This document shows, in pieces, positions 5,688 through 6,726 of a stretch of DNA of 6,726 bases. The stretch's first letter is position 1. Each line of letters starts with the position of its first letter. The translations under genes and the position numbers were made by a program. The notes beneath the pieces are model-generated. The model saw only the letters and a program-made list of their open reading frames with translations, was not told where the DNA came from and ran no database searches. Source of the DNA: Candidatus Bathyarchaeota archaeon (lineage in GTDB: Archaea > Thermoproteota > Bathyarchaeia > 40CM-2-53-6 > FEN-987); NCBI GenBank assembly GCA_023247835.1, contig JAHFFU010000059.1:1-6726 (forward strand), written 5' to 3'.

Positions 5688-6479
5688 TTGAGTTATTGTT
5701 TGGGTGAATTCGCAACTTTTACTGACTTCGAGAAAGAGATTCGACGCATCATTAGCGAAGCTGACGGCAGAAAGGTCCCCCTAAGAATAATGGGCGGCGC
5801 CGCAATTCGCATGCACTGCCCAGAACACAAAGGACTGTATGAAAAGCTCAAACGGACCCCAAAGCACGATATGGATTTCGTCACTTACAGCAAGTTTCGC
5901 CCACACACGAAAAAGCTCTTCGTCGAATTAGGATATGAGCCGTACATCTCTCTCATGCTCACCGGAGCCACCGGCAGGCACAGGCAGATCTTCAACGATA
6001 AGGAAGGAAACAAGGCCATAGACGTTTTCCTCGACAAACTCGAAATGTGCCATGTAATCGACTTCAAGGACAGGCTCGAGGTGGACTCGCCAACAGTCCC
6101 TTTGGCTGAGCTTCTGCTCCAAAAGCTGCAGATCGTTCAGACGAACGAGAAGGACATCCAAGATGCAATAATACTCCTCACAGAACACGATGTGGGCAAA
6201 GGAGACAAGGAAGAGATCAACGCCGATTACTTTGCCAAAGTTCTCGCGAACGAGTGGGGTTTCCATTACACAGTTACGGTTAACTTCGGGAAAGTCAAGG
6301 ATTTCCTGGGCAAATACGAAGGCTTGACTAAACAAGACAAAGGAGTTGTGACGGAACGAATCGACACGCTCCAGGACAAGATCGAGAAGGAGCCCAAGAC
6401 ACTTCAGTGGAAACTACGCGCCAAGGTTGGCCCGTCCGTTAAGTGGTACAATGTCGTAGAGGAAGTCCAGCGCGACTAG
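5688..6479 (+). CDS. Nucleotidyltransferase-fold protein (AbiEii-like), stand-alone
   Basis: A 263-residue protein with the polymerase-beta-type nucleotidyltransferase pattern: LRIMGGAAIR (GG at 36-37), KHDMDFVT with D61 and D63 as the first metal-binding pair, and AIDVFLD with D112 as the third acidic residue. After it comes PLAELLLQKLQIV (K146), NEKDIQDAIILL and EHDVG, a helical stretch typical of the AbiEii/MNT-like families. The C-terminal third (from about 180) is charged and of unknown role. Such proteins may transfer a nucleotide to RNA, protein or a small molecule; some are toxins of AbiE systems, but no AbiEi-like antitoxin gene is adjacent, so a toxin role is not supported here. The start is uncertain: TTG at 5688 or 5700, no clear Shine-Dalgarno site, and the next ATG (5789) falls inside the GG motif. 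Confidence 0.82.
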   Translation: MSYCLGEFATFTDFEKEIRRIISEADGRKVPLRIMGGAAIRMHCPEHKGLYEKLKRTPKHDMDFVTYSKFRPHTKKLFVELGYEPYISLMLTGATGRHRQIFNDKEGNKAIDVFLDKLEMCHVIDFKDRLEVDSPTVPLAELLLQKLQIVQTNEKDIQDAIILLTEHDVGKGDKEEINADYFAKVLANEWGFHYTVTVNFGKVKDFLGKYEGLTKQDKGVVTERIDTLQDKIEKEPKTLQWKLRAKVGPSVKWYNVVEEVQRD

Positions 6480-6509
6480 CGCCAACCTTGAAATAAACAG
6501 TCAAAGTTG

Positions 6510-6518
6510 AAATACATA
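6510..6518 (+). promoter_or_regulatory. Possible TATA box (AAATACATA) of the metallophosphoesterase gene
   Basis: AAATACATA is centred about 34 bases before the TTG at 6548, giving a message with almost no leader. The match is modest. Confidence 0.3.
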
Positions 6519-6547
6519 CCAAGACCCATTGTGCCGTTTGGTACTCT

Positions 6548-6726
6548 TTGGCGACGGTCAGGATAGTATTCGCTTCTGACTTTCACGGCAGCGAGCAGGT
6601 TTGGCGAAAATTCCTAAACTCTGCCAAGATGTTCAAAGCGAACTGGCTGATAATGGGAGGCGACCTTACTGGGAAAATCCTCACACCCATAGTGCTGCAA
6701 CTAGATGGAACGTACACAGCAGACTT
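6548..6726 (+). CDS. Metallophosphoesterase, N-terminal part; cut by window edge
   Basis: Calcineurin-like phosphoesterase fold. The first 59 residues hold two metal-binding motifs: D11-x-H13 in IVFASDFHGSE and G37-G38-D39 in LIMGGDLTGK. The GGDLTGK variant with HGSE after the first motif recalls a family seen in many archaea, whose substrate is not established to my knowledge. The rest, including the GNHD and GHxH motifs, lies beyond the right edge. The frame is open back to a TAA near 6495, but the only usual start codon before the DxH motif is the TTG at 6548 (ATG, GTG and other TTG codons are absent in that frame). There is no Shine-Dalgarno site; an AT box upstream fits a nearly leaderless message. 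It follows the nucleotidyltransferase gene by 68 bases on the same strand. Confidence 0.83.
   Translation, partial: MATVRIVFASDFHGSEQVWRKFLNSAKMFKANWLIMGGDLTGKILTPIVLQLDGTYTAD

Noticed and set aside
1..6726. tRNA, rRNA, CRISPR array, insertion sequence or attachment site
   Set aside because: No cloverleaf, regularly spaced repeat, transposase motif or terminal repeat pair was seen on either strand by eye.

Overview
The window looks like a piece of an archaeal chromosome, probably from the TACK group (Thaumarchaeota/Bathyarchaeota-like), though the lineage is inferred and not proven. The archaeal signs are a 3-hydroxy-3-methylglutaryl-CoA (HMG-CoA) synthase of archaeal type joined to a DUF35 module, several small zinc-ribbon proteins, a SWIB-like small protein, and TATA-like boxes about 25 bases before several starts, some of which are TTG or GTG with no Shine-Dalgarno site. 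No tRNA, rRNA, CRISPR array, insertion sequence or integrase was recognised.

Layout. Bases 1-597 (minus) hold the N-terminal glutaminase part of an asparagine synthase, cut by the left edge; it has a perfect ribosome binding site but no recognisable start codon. A divergent small zinc-ribbon gene (733-882, plus) meets the HMG-CoA synthase/DUF35 fusion (879-2447, minus) tail to tail, with the stop codons overlapping. Next on the minus strand are a 99-residue SWIB-like/zinc-ribbon protein (2556-2855), a membrane-anchored protein with a GOLD-like beta domain (2901-3461), and a two-gene ABC importer operon: permease (4524-5360) followed by ATPase (3628-4524), coupled by a TGATG overlap. A 327-base gap (5361-5687) carries divergent promoter candidates and a neat RNA-like hairpin with a GAAA loop. 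On the plus strand follow a stand-alone nucleotidyltransferase (5688-6479) and the first 59 residues of a metallophosphoesterase (6548 to the right edge).

How the genes work together. Only the permease and ATPase clearly form a unit; their substrate-binding protein is not in the window, so the substrate is unknown (the family takes up nitrate, sulfonates, taurine or vitamin precursors). The HMG-CoA synthase belongs to isoprenoid (membrane lipid) synthesis if it is the orthodox enzyme, and its fused DUF35 part would take the place of the separate scaffold protein seen in the archaeal thiolase/synthase complex. The other genes look like single units with their own promoters. I see no clear defence system or novel multi-gene system. 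The most interesting items are the asparagine synthase start with no start codon, the HMG-CoA synthase/DUF35 fusion, the GAAA-loop hairpin before the nucleotidyltransferase, and the small zinc-ribbon proteins.
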